This document shows, in pieces, positions 46,253-56,108 of a stretch of 64,000 bases of DNA. Position numbers and translations under genes: made by a program. The DNA comes from Sipunculus nudus. Its lineage: Eukaryota > Annelida > Sipuncula > Golfingiida > Sipunculidae. Numbering within the stretch: position 1 is the first letter of the stretch; every line of letters starts with the position of its first letter. Under the pieces are notes generated by a model. It had not been told where the DNA came from. It ran no database searches and worked only from the letters and a program-made list of their open reading frames with translations. Location: positions 38,017,473 to 38,081,472 of the forward strand of contig CM049319.1 in the NCBI GenBank assembly GCA_026874595.1. The letters are read 5' to 3'.

Positions 46253-47624
46253 TCATGTCACATTACTTTTTAGATGAAGGTCTCTCATGTCACATTACTT
46301 GTCAGATGAAGGTTTGTCATGTCACATTACTTTTTAGATGAAGGTTTGTCATGTCACATTACTTGTAAGATGAAGGTCTGTCATGTCACATTACTTTTTA
46401 GATGAAGGTTTGTCATGTCACATTACTTGTCAGATGAAGGTTTGTCATGTCACATTACTTTTTAGATGAAGGTCGGTCATGTCACATTACTTGTCAGATG
46501 AAGGTTTGTCATGTCACATTACATCTCAGATGAAGGTTTGTCATGTCACATTACTTGTCAGATGAAGGTCTGTCATGTCACATTACTTGTCAGATGAAGG
46601 TCTTTCATGTCACATTACTTTTTAGATGAAGGTTTGTCTTGTCACATTACTTGTCAGATGAAGGTTTGTCATGTAACATTACTTGTCAGATGAAGGTCTG
46701 TCATGTCACATTACTTTTCAGATGAAGGTCTGTCATGTCACATTACTTGTCAGATGAAGGTCTGTCATATCACATTACTTGTCAGATGAAGGTCTGTCAT
46801 GTCACATTACTTTTTAGATGAAGGTTTGTCATGTCACATTACTTGTCAGATGAAGGTTTGTCATGTCACATTACTTTTTAGATGGTCTGTCATGTCACAT
46901 TACTTGTCAGATGAAGGTTTGTCATGTCACATTACATCTCAGATGAAGGTTTGTCATGTCACATTACTTGTCAGATGAAGGTCTGTCATGTCACATTACA
47001 TCTCAGATGAAGGTTTGTCATGTCACATTACTTTTTAGATGAAGGTCTGTCATGTCAAATTACTTGTCAGATGAAGGTCTGTCATGTCACATTACTCGAC
47101 AGATGAAGGTCTCTCATGTCACATTATTTGTCAGATGAAGGTCTGTCATGTCACATTACTTGTCAGATGAAGATCTGTCATGTCACATTACTTTTCAGAT
47201 GAACGTCTGTCATGTCACATTACTTGTAAGATGAAGGTCTGTCATGTCACATTACTTGACAGATGAAGGTCTGTCATGTCGAATTATTTGTCAGATGAAG
47301 GTCTGTCATGTCACATAATAATACTCACATTACTTTTCAGATGAAGGTCTGTCAAGTCACATTACTTGTCAGATGAAGGTCTGTCATGTCACATTACTTG
47401 TCAGATGAAGGTCTGTCAAGTCACATTACTTAACAGATGAAGGTCTGTCATGTCACATTACTTGTCAGATGAAGGTCTGTCATGTCACATTACTTGTCAG
47501 ATGAAGGTCTGTCATGTCACATTACTTTTCAGATGAAGGTCTGTCATGTCACATTACTTGTCAGATGAAGGTCTGTCATGTCACATTACTTGTCAGATGA
47601 AGGTCTGTCATGTCACATTACTTT

Positions 47625-48400
47625 TCAGATGAAGGTCTGTCATGTCACATTACTTGTCAGATGAAGGTCTGTCAAGTCACATTACTTGTCAGATGAAGGT
47701 CTCTCATGTCACATTACTTTTTAGATGAAGGTCTGTCATGTCACATTACTTGTCAGATGAAGGTCTCTCATGTCACATTACTTGTCAGATGAAGGTCTGT
47801 CATGTCACATTACTTGTCAGATGAAGGTCTCTCATGTCACATTACTTGTCAGATGAAGGTTTGTCATGTCACATTACTTGTCAGATGAAGGTCTGTCATG
47901 TCACATTACTTGTCAGATGAAGGTCTCTCATGTCACATTACTTGTCAGATGAAGGTCTGTTATGTCACATTACTTTTCAGATGAAGGTCTGTCATGTCAC
48001 ATTACTTGTCAGATGAAGGTCTGTCAAGTCACATTACTTGTCAGATGAAGGTCTCTCATGTCACATTACTTGTCAGATGAAGGTCTGTCATGTCACATTA
48101 CTTTTCAGATGAAGGTCTGTCATGTCACATTACTTGTCAGATGAAGGTCTGTCAAGTCACATTACTTGTCAGATGAAGGTCTCTCATGTCACATTACTTT
48201 TTAGATGAAGGTCTGTCATGTCACATTACTTGTCAGATGAAGGTCTCTCATGTCACATTACTTGTCAGATGAAGGTCTGTCATGTCACATTACTTGTCAG
48301 ATGAAGGTCTCTCATGTCACATTACTTGTCAGATGAAGGTCTGTTATGTCACATTACTTGTCAGATGAAGGTCTGTTATGTCACATTACTTGTCAGATGA
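47625..48400 (+). repeat. 480-bp higher-order repeat at the right edge of the satellite
   Basis: A series of variants containing TCAAGTCAC, CTCTCATG and CTTTTTAG recurs with an offset of exactly 480 bp, which is 15 monomers (for example 47,701 and 48,181). The last two monomers carry CTGTTATG. The monomers here are close to canonical, so the edge is not visibly more decayed than the centre. Confidence 0.7.
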
Positions 48401-48493
48401 TTTTCATGGCCCATGGATCAGTAGATCAAACAAATCACAAATACAATGTAATTTTACTTTGTGCTCATCAAATATCATATATCTGTTTTGAAG
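48401..48493 (+). other. Short unique remnant of the intron with the 3' splice site
   Basis: Only about 93 bp separate the last satellite monomer from the next coding exon. The first bases (CATGGCCCATGGATCA, 48,403-48,418) resemble a motif found five more times downstream. The stretch ends in the pyrimidine-rich TCTGTTTTGAAG, whose AG at 48,492-48,493 is the best acceptor because it gives a phase-0 junction like the other two introns. AG at 48,494-48,495 and at 48,505-48,506 are alternatives. Confidence 0.6.
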
Positions 48494-48595
48494 AGCAAGC
48501 ATGCAGAACTCATCTATTATGAACGTACAGACACAGCTGGCCCCAAACAGAGCATTTTCAATAAAACGAACATAGCAGAACCAGAGGAGCTTAAG
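48494..48595 (+). CDS. CYTH-domain protein, internal coding exon
   Basis: This 34-codon exon reads in phase 0. It contains ELIYYERTDTAGPK, which I recognise as the central strand of metazoan CYTH-domain proteins, and it ends in EPEELK immediately before a GTAGGT donor at 48,596. The CYTH family is the triphosphate tunnel metalloenzyme superfamily (class IV adenylyl cyclase CyaB, thiamine triphosphatase). It folds into a beta-barrel tunnel that binds a triphosphate and divalent metal. The basic and aromatic residues here fit a tunnel strand. The N-terminal ExExK strand expected before this exon is absent from the window, so the protein is incomplete here. The 5' boundary is less certain than the 3' one. 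The reading frame continues exactly into the exon at 56,109. Substrate and activity of the animal members are not something the sequence shows. Confidence 0.82.
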
Positions 48596-48859
48596 GTAGG
48601 TGTCTCAGGGTGGTTGATGAACAGACCTATTTGAAGTTATAACATTCATTTATGCTCAGAGAGAAATATTATGTGATCTTTCCTAATTTTTTTTACAATG
48701 TCCATATATTCAATCTCTGTCAAACTTACTGATTTAGGGTATTTTGATTCTTTGTTTGAAATTAACAAAGTTAATTTATCCTGATTTTGTGTGGACTCTT
48801 GGAATAGTTTTACAGCTGCAAGAATAGCAAGGGTCTCATTGTATACTATGTTTTCAGCT
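48596..48859. other. Intron, no feature recognised
   Basis: This is AT-rich sequence directly after the donor GTAGGT. I see no open frame of interest, no repeat and no RNA gene. Confidence 0.6.
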
Positions 48860-49640
48860 GCACGCCGCCGCCGCCGCTGCGTAGGTTTCCAGAGAACTCC
48901 TTCGTAACCGCTGGGTGGAATTTTACGAAACCCGGGATTATGTTTGGGTCACATGTGAACTGCTGCGCCCCGATTTTGTTTCGACCTCTGACCTTTCCTC
49001 TGCGCTCTGCGTCCGTTTGTGCGTCTGTTTCCACACATAAACCCACATATCTCGGGAACCGTTTGACGGATCAGGAAAATTTTTTTGCACAAATGTAGCC
49101 CTTGGAGAGCTTTATAACATACACAAAAAATGGTGGCGCCACCTGCAACCATGTTTGCACAGTGTCCATCTGTTCGTCTGCCTTGGATTAAAATCACTCA
49201 TATCTCTGCAGTGACTTGACTAATTCACCTGAAATTTGGCATGCGTATACATCCTGGATAGCTTTTCTGATTTTATGAAAGGTGGCGCCACCTACATTCA
49301 CGTTTACGCTGCAGACATCCAAGCTCATATCTCGGGAACCGTTTGACAGATCAGGAAAATTTTTTTGCACAAATGTAGCCCTTGGAGAGCTTTATAACAT
49401 GCGCAAAACTGGTGGCGCCACCTGCAGCCATTTTTGCACAGCTTCTGTCTGATTGTCTGCCACGGGCTAAAATCACTCATATACATGTAGTGGTTTGACT
49501 TATCTGCCTTAAATTTTGCATATGTATACAACTGGGACGGCTTTCTGGATTTTGTGGTAGGGGGGGCAACCTTCATACACAATTTGGCTGCAGACATCCA
49601 TGCTAATATGCAACACTTCACTCTATTTCCCCTTGCCACT
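48860..49640. repeat. Dispersed repeat containing a ~280-bp tandem dimer
   Basis: The sequence ATATCTCGGGAACCGTTTGA begins at about 49,047 and again at 49,327, an offset of 280 bp. Both copies continue through a T-rich run, TTGCACAAATGTAGCCC and TTGGAGAGCTTTATAACAT. A 12-bp palindrome GGTGGCGCCACC recurs at 49,132, 49,281 and 49,411. The leading part (48,860-49,045) is GC-richer and begins with a short GCC-type run. Minus-strand open frames of 66-104 codons cross the region, but they follow the repeat and show no recognisable domain, so I do not call genes. The second half (CTCATATAC, GTGGTTTGAC, AAATTTTGCATA) resembles the units at 53,890-54,430. Confidence 0.75.
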
Positions 49641-49689
49641 TAATCCATGCCTCACTTCACCCGTTCCACTCTGATATAGGCGGATACAC

Positions 49690-49708
49690 GTAGTCGCTTG
49701 TCGACTAC
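49690..49708. repeat. Short perfect hairpin
   Basis: GTAGTCG (49,690-49,696) and CGACTAC (49,702-49,708) form a perfect 7-bp stem around the loop CTTGT. The hairpin lies just beyond the 280-bp dimer and may mark the end of that element. This is a structural observation only. Confidence 0.6.
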
Positions 49709-49854
49709 CCGTATTCTAGTTGTAATTTGTATTCACTGTTTCTCAGTATTGAGTCTATACCTGAGATATAAGACATCTTGATTAAGGCAGCCTTTTATCT
49801 TTAAGTTACGTACATGTAAAATGGTGTTAAACTTAAATGATTGTTATTATAGCA

Positions 49855-50870
49855 AACCTGTGAGCTTATGCGATGGTGTGGTGCCATCCTTACTTCCAGT
49901 ATCTCAAAAATGGCAGGAGCTGGCATCACTAAATATTGTGTAACGATTCACTCATCTAAAAACCTCTGTCAAGTGTCTGCCTTGACTTAGATTTTACAGG
50001 GGAAAAATCTAAAAAACATTTAAAAATCTTCTTCTTTGAAAATTGCCAGCCAAATTGTTCAGTATTTCACAGAAATAATCCGAGAAACAATCTCTCTCAA
50101 GTTTGTTCGAATGGTTCCAGTTTGGAAAATTTTTAGCCTAGTTATAGGAAGCTCATTTAGTCATTTGTCCAAATAAGCATACTAAAATTACAATATCAGA
50201 AACAGCAGGAGCTATCATCACCAAATTTTATGCAAATGCTGGTCACATGAGTCATAAAATGAGGTTTTGTGGCCCCACCTACATTGACCTATTTAATACA
50301 GGCAAAAAAACTCTTAATTGTAGCCTCTTTCAGCTGCTGCGTAAAAATATTTTTAGAATGCTGTGAGCTTATGTGATGGCGCAGCGTCTTCCATCCGCCT
50401 TGTCTGTATGTTAACACATGCTATCTGAAAAACTGTCAGAGCTAGCAGTACCAAATTGTATAGAGGAATAAGTCACATGTCAGACTCTATCGGATTAAGC
50501 TTTTTTTTTTTGCTGTCTGCATTGACGTAGATTTTACAGGGGTAAGCTAAAAAAACTTTAAAAATCTTCTTCTCCAAAGCCGTTCAACCAAATTGTTCAA
50601 TATTTCACAGAAATAATCTTTCTCAAGTTTGTTTGAATAGTTTCAGTTCAGTGATTTTTTTCGGTTGAGTTACTGGAAGCTGAACTTTACCATATACAAA
50701 AAAAACATACTAAATTTACAATCGTAGAAGCTGCTGGAGCTATCATCACCAAATTTTTTTGCAAATGTTGGTCACCTGAGTCATATTTGAATTGAGGTAT
50801 TGGTGGTGCCACCTGCAAACCAGGAAAGCTTGGAACAGTCTGGTCCAAAATTTTTGCTAGACCGATCCAG
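49855..50870. repeat. Degenerate ~500-540-bp dimeric repeat
   Basis: Two diverged copies follow one another. Matching blocks are TGTGAGCTTATG (49,859 and 50,362), GATTTTACAGGGG (49,990 and 50,530), AAATTGTTCA followed by TATTTCACAGAAATAATC (about 50,052 and 50,590) and TATCATCACCAAATTTT (50,213 and 50,741). The offset drifts between 503 and 540 bp because of indels, so the duplication is old. No coding capacity is recognised. Confidence 0.7.
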
Positions 50871-51667
50871 ACCTCTAACACAAAATACCAGACCACTTAT
50901 ACCTGGACTGGACCACTCTACCTAATTTTAAATTTTATGCGAAACAGATAACTTTATGGATTTAGTTTCAACCTTCAAATCTTGTTATGAGCATGTAATT
51001 CACCTCTCAAAAATTCTCTTTAGCTATGTAAATGTATTTAAAACAATGGCTCTTGTAATAATTTGATTATATAGCCTATGTGTATTATTTTACTTTTTTG
51101 GTCTCTAAGTAACAGAAAGGAGTCATATTTTTATTAACTTACGATGTCAATGACAAGTTCACCATTAGAATCATTGTTCCATACTGTGTTACACAATGCT
51201 GGTGCTTTCCTCTGTATCACTGAGTATCTTAGTAAAATAAAAACAATTTCCATACAATAAATACTTAGACCTATAAATATGTTATATATTAAACCATTAA
51301 CATTAGATTAATAACCACTACATCACTATTCAGCTAATGTCCGCTCCCGACGGCCCAGCAAATTCTTTGAATCAGCTCGCTCCACCATGCACCATTTTGT
51401 TTATATCCTAACCACAATGCCTAGCACAGTAAAATAAAAGATTTCACTGTTTTCATTACAAAAATCACAACCAGATCTTAAGATTCATGTATCTAATATT
51501 TATAAAAGGAATTTGCTCTACCTTAGTTCCACTGTTCTCTGAAACCGTGTTGCGTATGACACTGTGCCATACCTCATTTTAAAGGTTATCTCTCCCTGAT
51601 ATGAGAATAAGTAATTTTTAATGTACACATCATTTTGAATGATTTTTACCTGTTTCCTGACTTAAGT
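50871..51667. other. Intron, AT-rich, nothing recognised
   Basis: I see no repeat, RNA gene or coding exon that I could support on either strand. Confidence 0.55.
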
Positions 51668-51930
51668 GGAGACTATAAGTCATCTGAGCTATAGTCGTGG
51701 TCCATTGTCTGTCGTTCGTCCATCTGTCTGTAGATGTGGAAAGTTTTGAAACCTTAAGACCTAGGAGTCCCAAATTCGGCATAATGTTAGATGTCCCCAA
51801 GATCTCCTACCAAGCCAAAAACTGGGTCTTTGCGACTTTGTTCCTTTCAGAAATTAAGGAAAAACCTCAATTTTTTATTAAAAACCTATTTTCACACTTC
51901 AGGACCGCCTAATATCAAACCACTCATCTG
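51668..51930 (+). repeat. Probable dispersed repeat with a GTCATCTGAGCTATAG start
   Basis: The segment opens with AGTCATCTGAGCTATAG, then GTGGTCCATTG and GTCGTTCGTCC, a pattern I associate with the leading ends of abundant mollusc interspersed repeats. CATCTGAGCTATA also occurs inside the repeat field at about 57,227. Two overlapping open frames of 71 and 81 codons cross the region. They have no recognisable domain and are treated as chance. Confidence 0.45.
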
Positions 51931-52566
51931 TTTTTCCTCATATTTGCCATATATGTTCCTCTATATAGTTCCTATGTACATGCCAGAAATTAGGTCTGTA
52001 TTATATAATTTTAAAAAGTTATGGGCTCAAACATAATGCATTTTGTAAAAAATTGGGAAAGATATTTGATCACTTAACACAAAACGTGTTGAAACTAAGG
52101 ACTTTTTTCCAGTAATATAACTTAAATTAATCAAAATTAAATTGTATACCCAAAATTAGATCAAAATCTTAAAAATTTTTTTAAATATTAGCAAAAATAA
52201 AAAATTGGTCCCTTAAATTTTGCCCAACTTTGGCCACGGCACGTTTTTTTCCTGTAAGTACTGTGGATTTAATTTTCATAGCATGTACACATGAGGATTT
52301 AATCTGTTAAAATCTGAAATTTGAAAATAAAAGCTGCAAAATTAGGTTAGTTATTGAATTTTTTTGGAGGCTCTTGTTGTATTCCCTTACATTGTCAAGC
52401 AGTCCACTTTGGTCACTGTAGGTCATTCAGTGCAGCTCTCTATGCTCCCCAGGCTGTCGGCATAATGTTATGCAATCCCATCACTAGGGCAAGCCATCTC
52501 TCCACCGAGTTGAGCTTGATCAGGCTGTCTGCAGTTAATACCATACCACAGGGAGCCTTTTTCTCT
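51931..52566. other. Intron, AT-rich, nothing recognised
   Basis: The segment is strongly AT-rich up to about 52,360, then more balanced. A + strand frame of 82 codons at 52,354-52,602 ends in the poly-C tract and looks like chance coding. Confidence 0.5.
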
Positions 52567-52586
52567 CCCCCCCCCCCCCCCCCCCC
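52567..52586. repeat. Homopolymer C tract (20 bases)
   Basis: Twenty consecutive C residues are followed by another C-rich stretch near 52,675. Exact length is prone to sequencing error. Confidence 0.9.
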
Positions 52587-53099
52587 AACCCCATTCTGTT
52601 GACAGACCTGTACTACAAACTAGATGAATCTTAAAATAAACATTTTTTCAGCAACGAGCAGAAACAATGGAGACCCCTCCCCCCACCCAGCCCTTCAATA
52701 CACAGGACTCATAAACAAGATGAATCTTATAATTTTAATGTTAAATAAATACTTTTTGAGGAGACTTGGACAATTTTGATTTTTCTTAAAGAAAAAAATT
52801 TCAGAAATTTAATCCTAATATTCAAATGTGATAAAATATTAGGATCTAATGTAAGTGCTAACTGACAAGATTTAAGAAGATATAAATACTTTGTAGTATT
52901 TCATTTCATTCATATCTCTTAAAGTTGGCGGGGCCTAGGTGTGAATGACACTGTTAACTTAGTATTAAAATTAGGAATATTGGTCAAACTTTGTGGGATT
53001 AATTTTTAACTCATATGGCCATATATTTAACTTTTGAAAACTTAATTACCTTCACACATTATTTGTTTATGATATGTCACTTTTATATAACACTTACCG
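52587..53099. other. Intron, AT-rich, nothing recognised
   Basis: No supported exon, RNA gene or repeat was seen. Confidence 0.5.
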
Positions 53100-53260
53100 T
53101 AGGGATTCCAGGCCTCAAGATTGGTCTGATACTATTAAAAAGGTTGCCGTGGCTGAAAAGGGGGCTACGGACCCCCTGGACTCCCATTGGGTCCGTTTCT
53201 GCTACTAACGAGGTATGCATATTTCTGTTTCTTTCTACAGGAACAGTTTCCTTGCTTTAA
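53100..53260. other. GC-richer segment, possibly a dispersed repeat fragment
   Basis: This segment stands out from its AT-rich surroundings. It contains GGGGGCTACGGACCCCC, an imperfect hairpin. It is flanked by splice-like strings: minus-strand GTAAGTG at 53,092-53,098, and plus-strand GAG followed by GTATGC near 53,212. Neither strand gives a convincing protein: the minus strand has stops in the frame I read out, and the plus strand gives no known motif. A repeat fragment is more likely than an exon. Confidence 0.35.
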
Positions 53261-53889
53261 AAAGTACATTTAATCATCTTTTTTGTCTTTCGCACATCAA
53301 CCTATTCTTTAAATGTCCAACAATAGTAACCAGTCAAAGATCATCAAAAACCTGAATGCCCCCCCGTCCAATTCTGGTTGGCAAATGTAAACACCATTAC
53401 TGACCAGGTCTTCAAAGTAGGCCTAAACATACCATGTGTATGAATTACTAGCCACGAGCACAGTACCACAAAATAAATGTAAAAACAGTATATGTACATA
53501 TCTTATTCAGACAGTAACCCACTGAAAACCTATATTTTCTTTTAATTTTTAGATTAAAAAAAATGAGCAAACATTCTGCATCTCAGTTAATTATACATCT
53601 CCCCAACTCTGGTGAAAAGCCCAGTATACCAGGTTTATCAGCTAGTAAATTATAATATTACATTCATTGCAAAGTTAGCGATGTATGTGATATTTGGTTT
53701 GTTAAATAATTAAATAAAATATATGTAACTGTAATTTTAACAAATTTTTTTTATTATATTTTAACAGATGGACTGCTGGTGTCACCCACAATTGTTTTCA
53801 CGTAGCCTCCATCCATAAATTTGTGTTTGGAGAAAATTGCATGAAATCTTGTATGTTCAGTGGTCATGGGTATATTTCTCATACATGAG
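53261..53889. other. Intron, AT-rich, nothing recognised
   Basis: No supported exon, RNA gene or repeat was seen. Confidence 0.5.
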
Positions 53890-54430
53890 ACTATTTGAGC
53901 CACTTACAACCACATATTTGTAGGACATTCATTCATTTATCTCAGGAGTGGTTTAATGTAAGAGCCCTAAATTTAGCATGTCCATATATCTTTGATACCA
54001 TCATCTTGTATGAAAGCCTGGTAGCGCCATCTGCAATTGCATTCATTGAAATTTTACATGTCCATACATATATGATGGCTTTCTCATAAAAAAGACCTAT
54101 AGCGACACATGTAATAATTTTTGTTTAGTATACATTCATGAATGTAATTCAGGAGTGATTTGACATATCAGCCTGAAATTTTGCATGCCCTTACATCTCA
54201 CATAACTTTGTAGTATTATTAAAGCTGGTGGCACCACTTACAACCGCTTAAGAATTGCATGTATCTGTGCTAAAAATCTGAGAGTGGTTTGACATATCTG
54301 CATGAAATTTTGTATGTCCATGCATACATCAATGATGACTTTCATGTGCACAAGAATGGTGCCCCCCCCCCCCCCTACAATCATTTTTGCTTGGTGTACA
54401 CACAAACAGAATCTCAGGAGTGATGTTTGT
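53890..54430. repeat. Degenerate tandem repeat, unit about 145 bp
   Basis: Diverged units share a phrase of the type CAGGAGTGGTTTGACATAT, then CTGAAATTTTGCATGTCC, then a run ending GATGGCTTTCTC. Copies are near 53,940, 54,140, 54,285 and 54,412. The same phrase is found in the 48,860-49,640 repeat, so both belong to one old dispersed family. The low similarity points to an old insertion. Confidence 0.6.
54362..54375. repeat. Homopolymer C tract (14 bases)
   Basis: Fourteen consecutive C residues lie within the degenerate 145-bp repeat. Confidence 0.9.
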
Positions 54431-56100
54431 GTAATTGGTATTTGTACTCAGGTTCAAAATTTTTAGAACCTGCAAAATGCATGTATATGTCACACATGTA
54501 CATGAAAAGTAATCAAGTACTTTTCAAATAATGGTAAATTATGTTATCAGGGGAGGATGTTTATCCCATTTCACAGGTTCACATTAGGCCTTTTTATTTG
54601 TCTGACTGACATTTCATGTTTTATTTATTTGGTTAAATTGTATTATATGTTTAATTTGTATGAATATGACATGGAAAAAAGAAAGGAAAACATGTAATAC
54701 ACAAAGACAATAGACCTTTTCCAGTAGTATGTGCACTGCGGGCGTATGTGCTGTTGTGTGTAGGGTTCGGGTCAGCTGCCCCCAGGGCCACATGTGAACA
54801 GAAGTGTACAGGAGCGACAAGGATATCTTGTTCATTTAATTTTGAGTCTTGAGTGTTCAGGTGACCAATAAATAGTAAACATAATGCAAGTATACCCCAA
54901 TGACACAGCATTGAATACTTTTGTTAATCATATTGGTTTACTGAAATTGTTAATTTAACGTGTGAATATACCAACATTGCAGCAAAACATTTTACAGACA
55001 TTTTCAATAAGTTGTACAGATGTCTCAGTGGACCATTTAAAAAATCAGACACTTTTCTAAAATTTCATAGATAAAGAATTTTAGACATTTTTAAAATGTG
55101 ACAAATTCATTTAAACTTTTACTGAAACATTGAAAAATATTAATATATATTAATAGTATATTTAGCTATTAATAATACTTACAGCCAGCTCTATCAAAAT
55201 AATGTATGTATGAAAGACATATTTTGATTACATTCTATGAATGTTATGAAATTTTTCCATAAGAAACTTTAAAAATGTAACACGTAATTGCAATTGAAAA
55301 AATAACTTATTTTCTGGCAAATATATCAGTATAACAGGATAAGGGAATATTTACTTAGAAAAGAGTTCAAATCATTTTTATAAATTTTTTTTTAACATTT
55401 AAGAACAGTTTCAAAACTGTTTTGTCATAACTGGGTATATATTGGACATTCATATTTCATGAATAAAAAGTTCATGAACGTCTTCTTTTGTTTTTTGAGC
55501 AGCCTATTAAACTTCATCATTGTTTAAAGCCCTCAGCATTGGAATGTCTGTTGTAAACACAGCTTTTCTTCATAAACAAGTTGATTCATTCAGGTTCTCA
55601 CGGGTGTCAAGGACGCTATCAATTTTAGTTAGTAACCTGCGCCTTTGTTGATACATGTCAGTTTCACTAATAGTAGCAGTAGAAGTCTGTTTATATGTGC
55701 ACCATTTTTCATTTGTATTATGACATGTATAGCCTAAGACGAGCACCTTTTACTTTAAATTTAAACCTCCCCTGGTCGACCCAACATCATAGGCTATAAC
55801 ATAAGTAAAATTTAAGATAAAATAAGGCCCTCCCTTGTTTTATCATATATTGCAACAAACTTTTGTCATTTCATGGTGGGCTTAGGTCAGTAATTAATGG
55901 GTGATATTTATGTTTCGTCAATTTAATTCAATAGGGCCTAAAACACAACCGCTTCCTCCATTGACTTCCGAACACATCTACTACCCCGAACCATAGATGT
56001 AAAATATCACAGCAGGTGTCTCTAGTGAAATGGAAAAGGTCTGTTGTTAATCTACCCTGAAGATCATCATTTTAGAATTATCGTAAGAATGATTTAATAA
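54431..56100. other. Intron, AT-rich, nothing recognised
   Basis: Two minus-strand frames of 73 and 86 codons (54,614-54,911) overlap each other and show no known domain. I see no exon, RNA gene or clear repeat. Confidence 0.5.
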
Positions 56101-56108
56101 CTTTGCAG

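Larger units (their letters stand above)
1..48400 (+). repeat. Giant 32-bp satellite array (about 1,500 monomers)
   Basis: The stretch is one uninterrupted head-to-tail array. Successive copies of GTCTGTCA fall exactly 32 bp apart (for example 551 and 583). Each monomer has a conserved core GTCATGTCACATTA, a hypervariable stretch (CTTGTCA, CTTTTCA, CTTTTTA, CATCTCA, CTTGACA, CTTCTCA, CTTAACA or CTTGTAA), a conserved GATGAAGG, and then TCTGTCAT or TTTGTCAT. The canonical monomer is about 41% GC and contains no CpG. Almost all variation is substitution, so the register is kept. Exceptions are a 46-bp monomer, a 29-bp monomer and 31-bp monomers. The array starts before position 1 and ends sharply near 48,400, with canonical monomers right up to the edge. 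No coding gene, tRNA or transposon interrupts it. Since 32 is not a multiple of 3, translation cycles through all frames every 96 nt, which explains the short open frames inside it. Confidence 0.98.

Noticed and set aside
1-48400. CRISPR array
   Set aside because: Repeats are directly contiguous without unique spacers, no cas genes are present, and the flanking gene is a spliced animal gene.
1-48400. Telomeric or centromeric function of the satellite
   Set aside because: The monomer does not resemble the TTAGGG-type repeat and the array is bordered by a gene on the right. A centromeric role cannot be judged from sequence alone.
48846-49639. Minus-strand open frames of 66-104 codons as genes
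   Set aside because: They overlap each other and follow the 280-bp dimeric repeat, with the same residues recurring in both copies. No known domain.
53092-53215. Minus-strand exon suggested by GTAAGTG at its end
   Set aside because: The minus-strand frame I read out contains stop codons, and the plus-strand reading has no recognisable motif.
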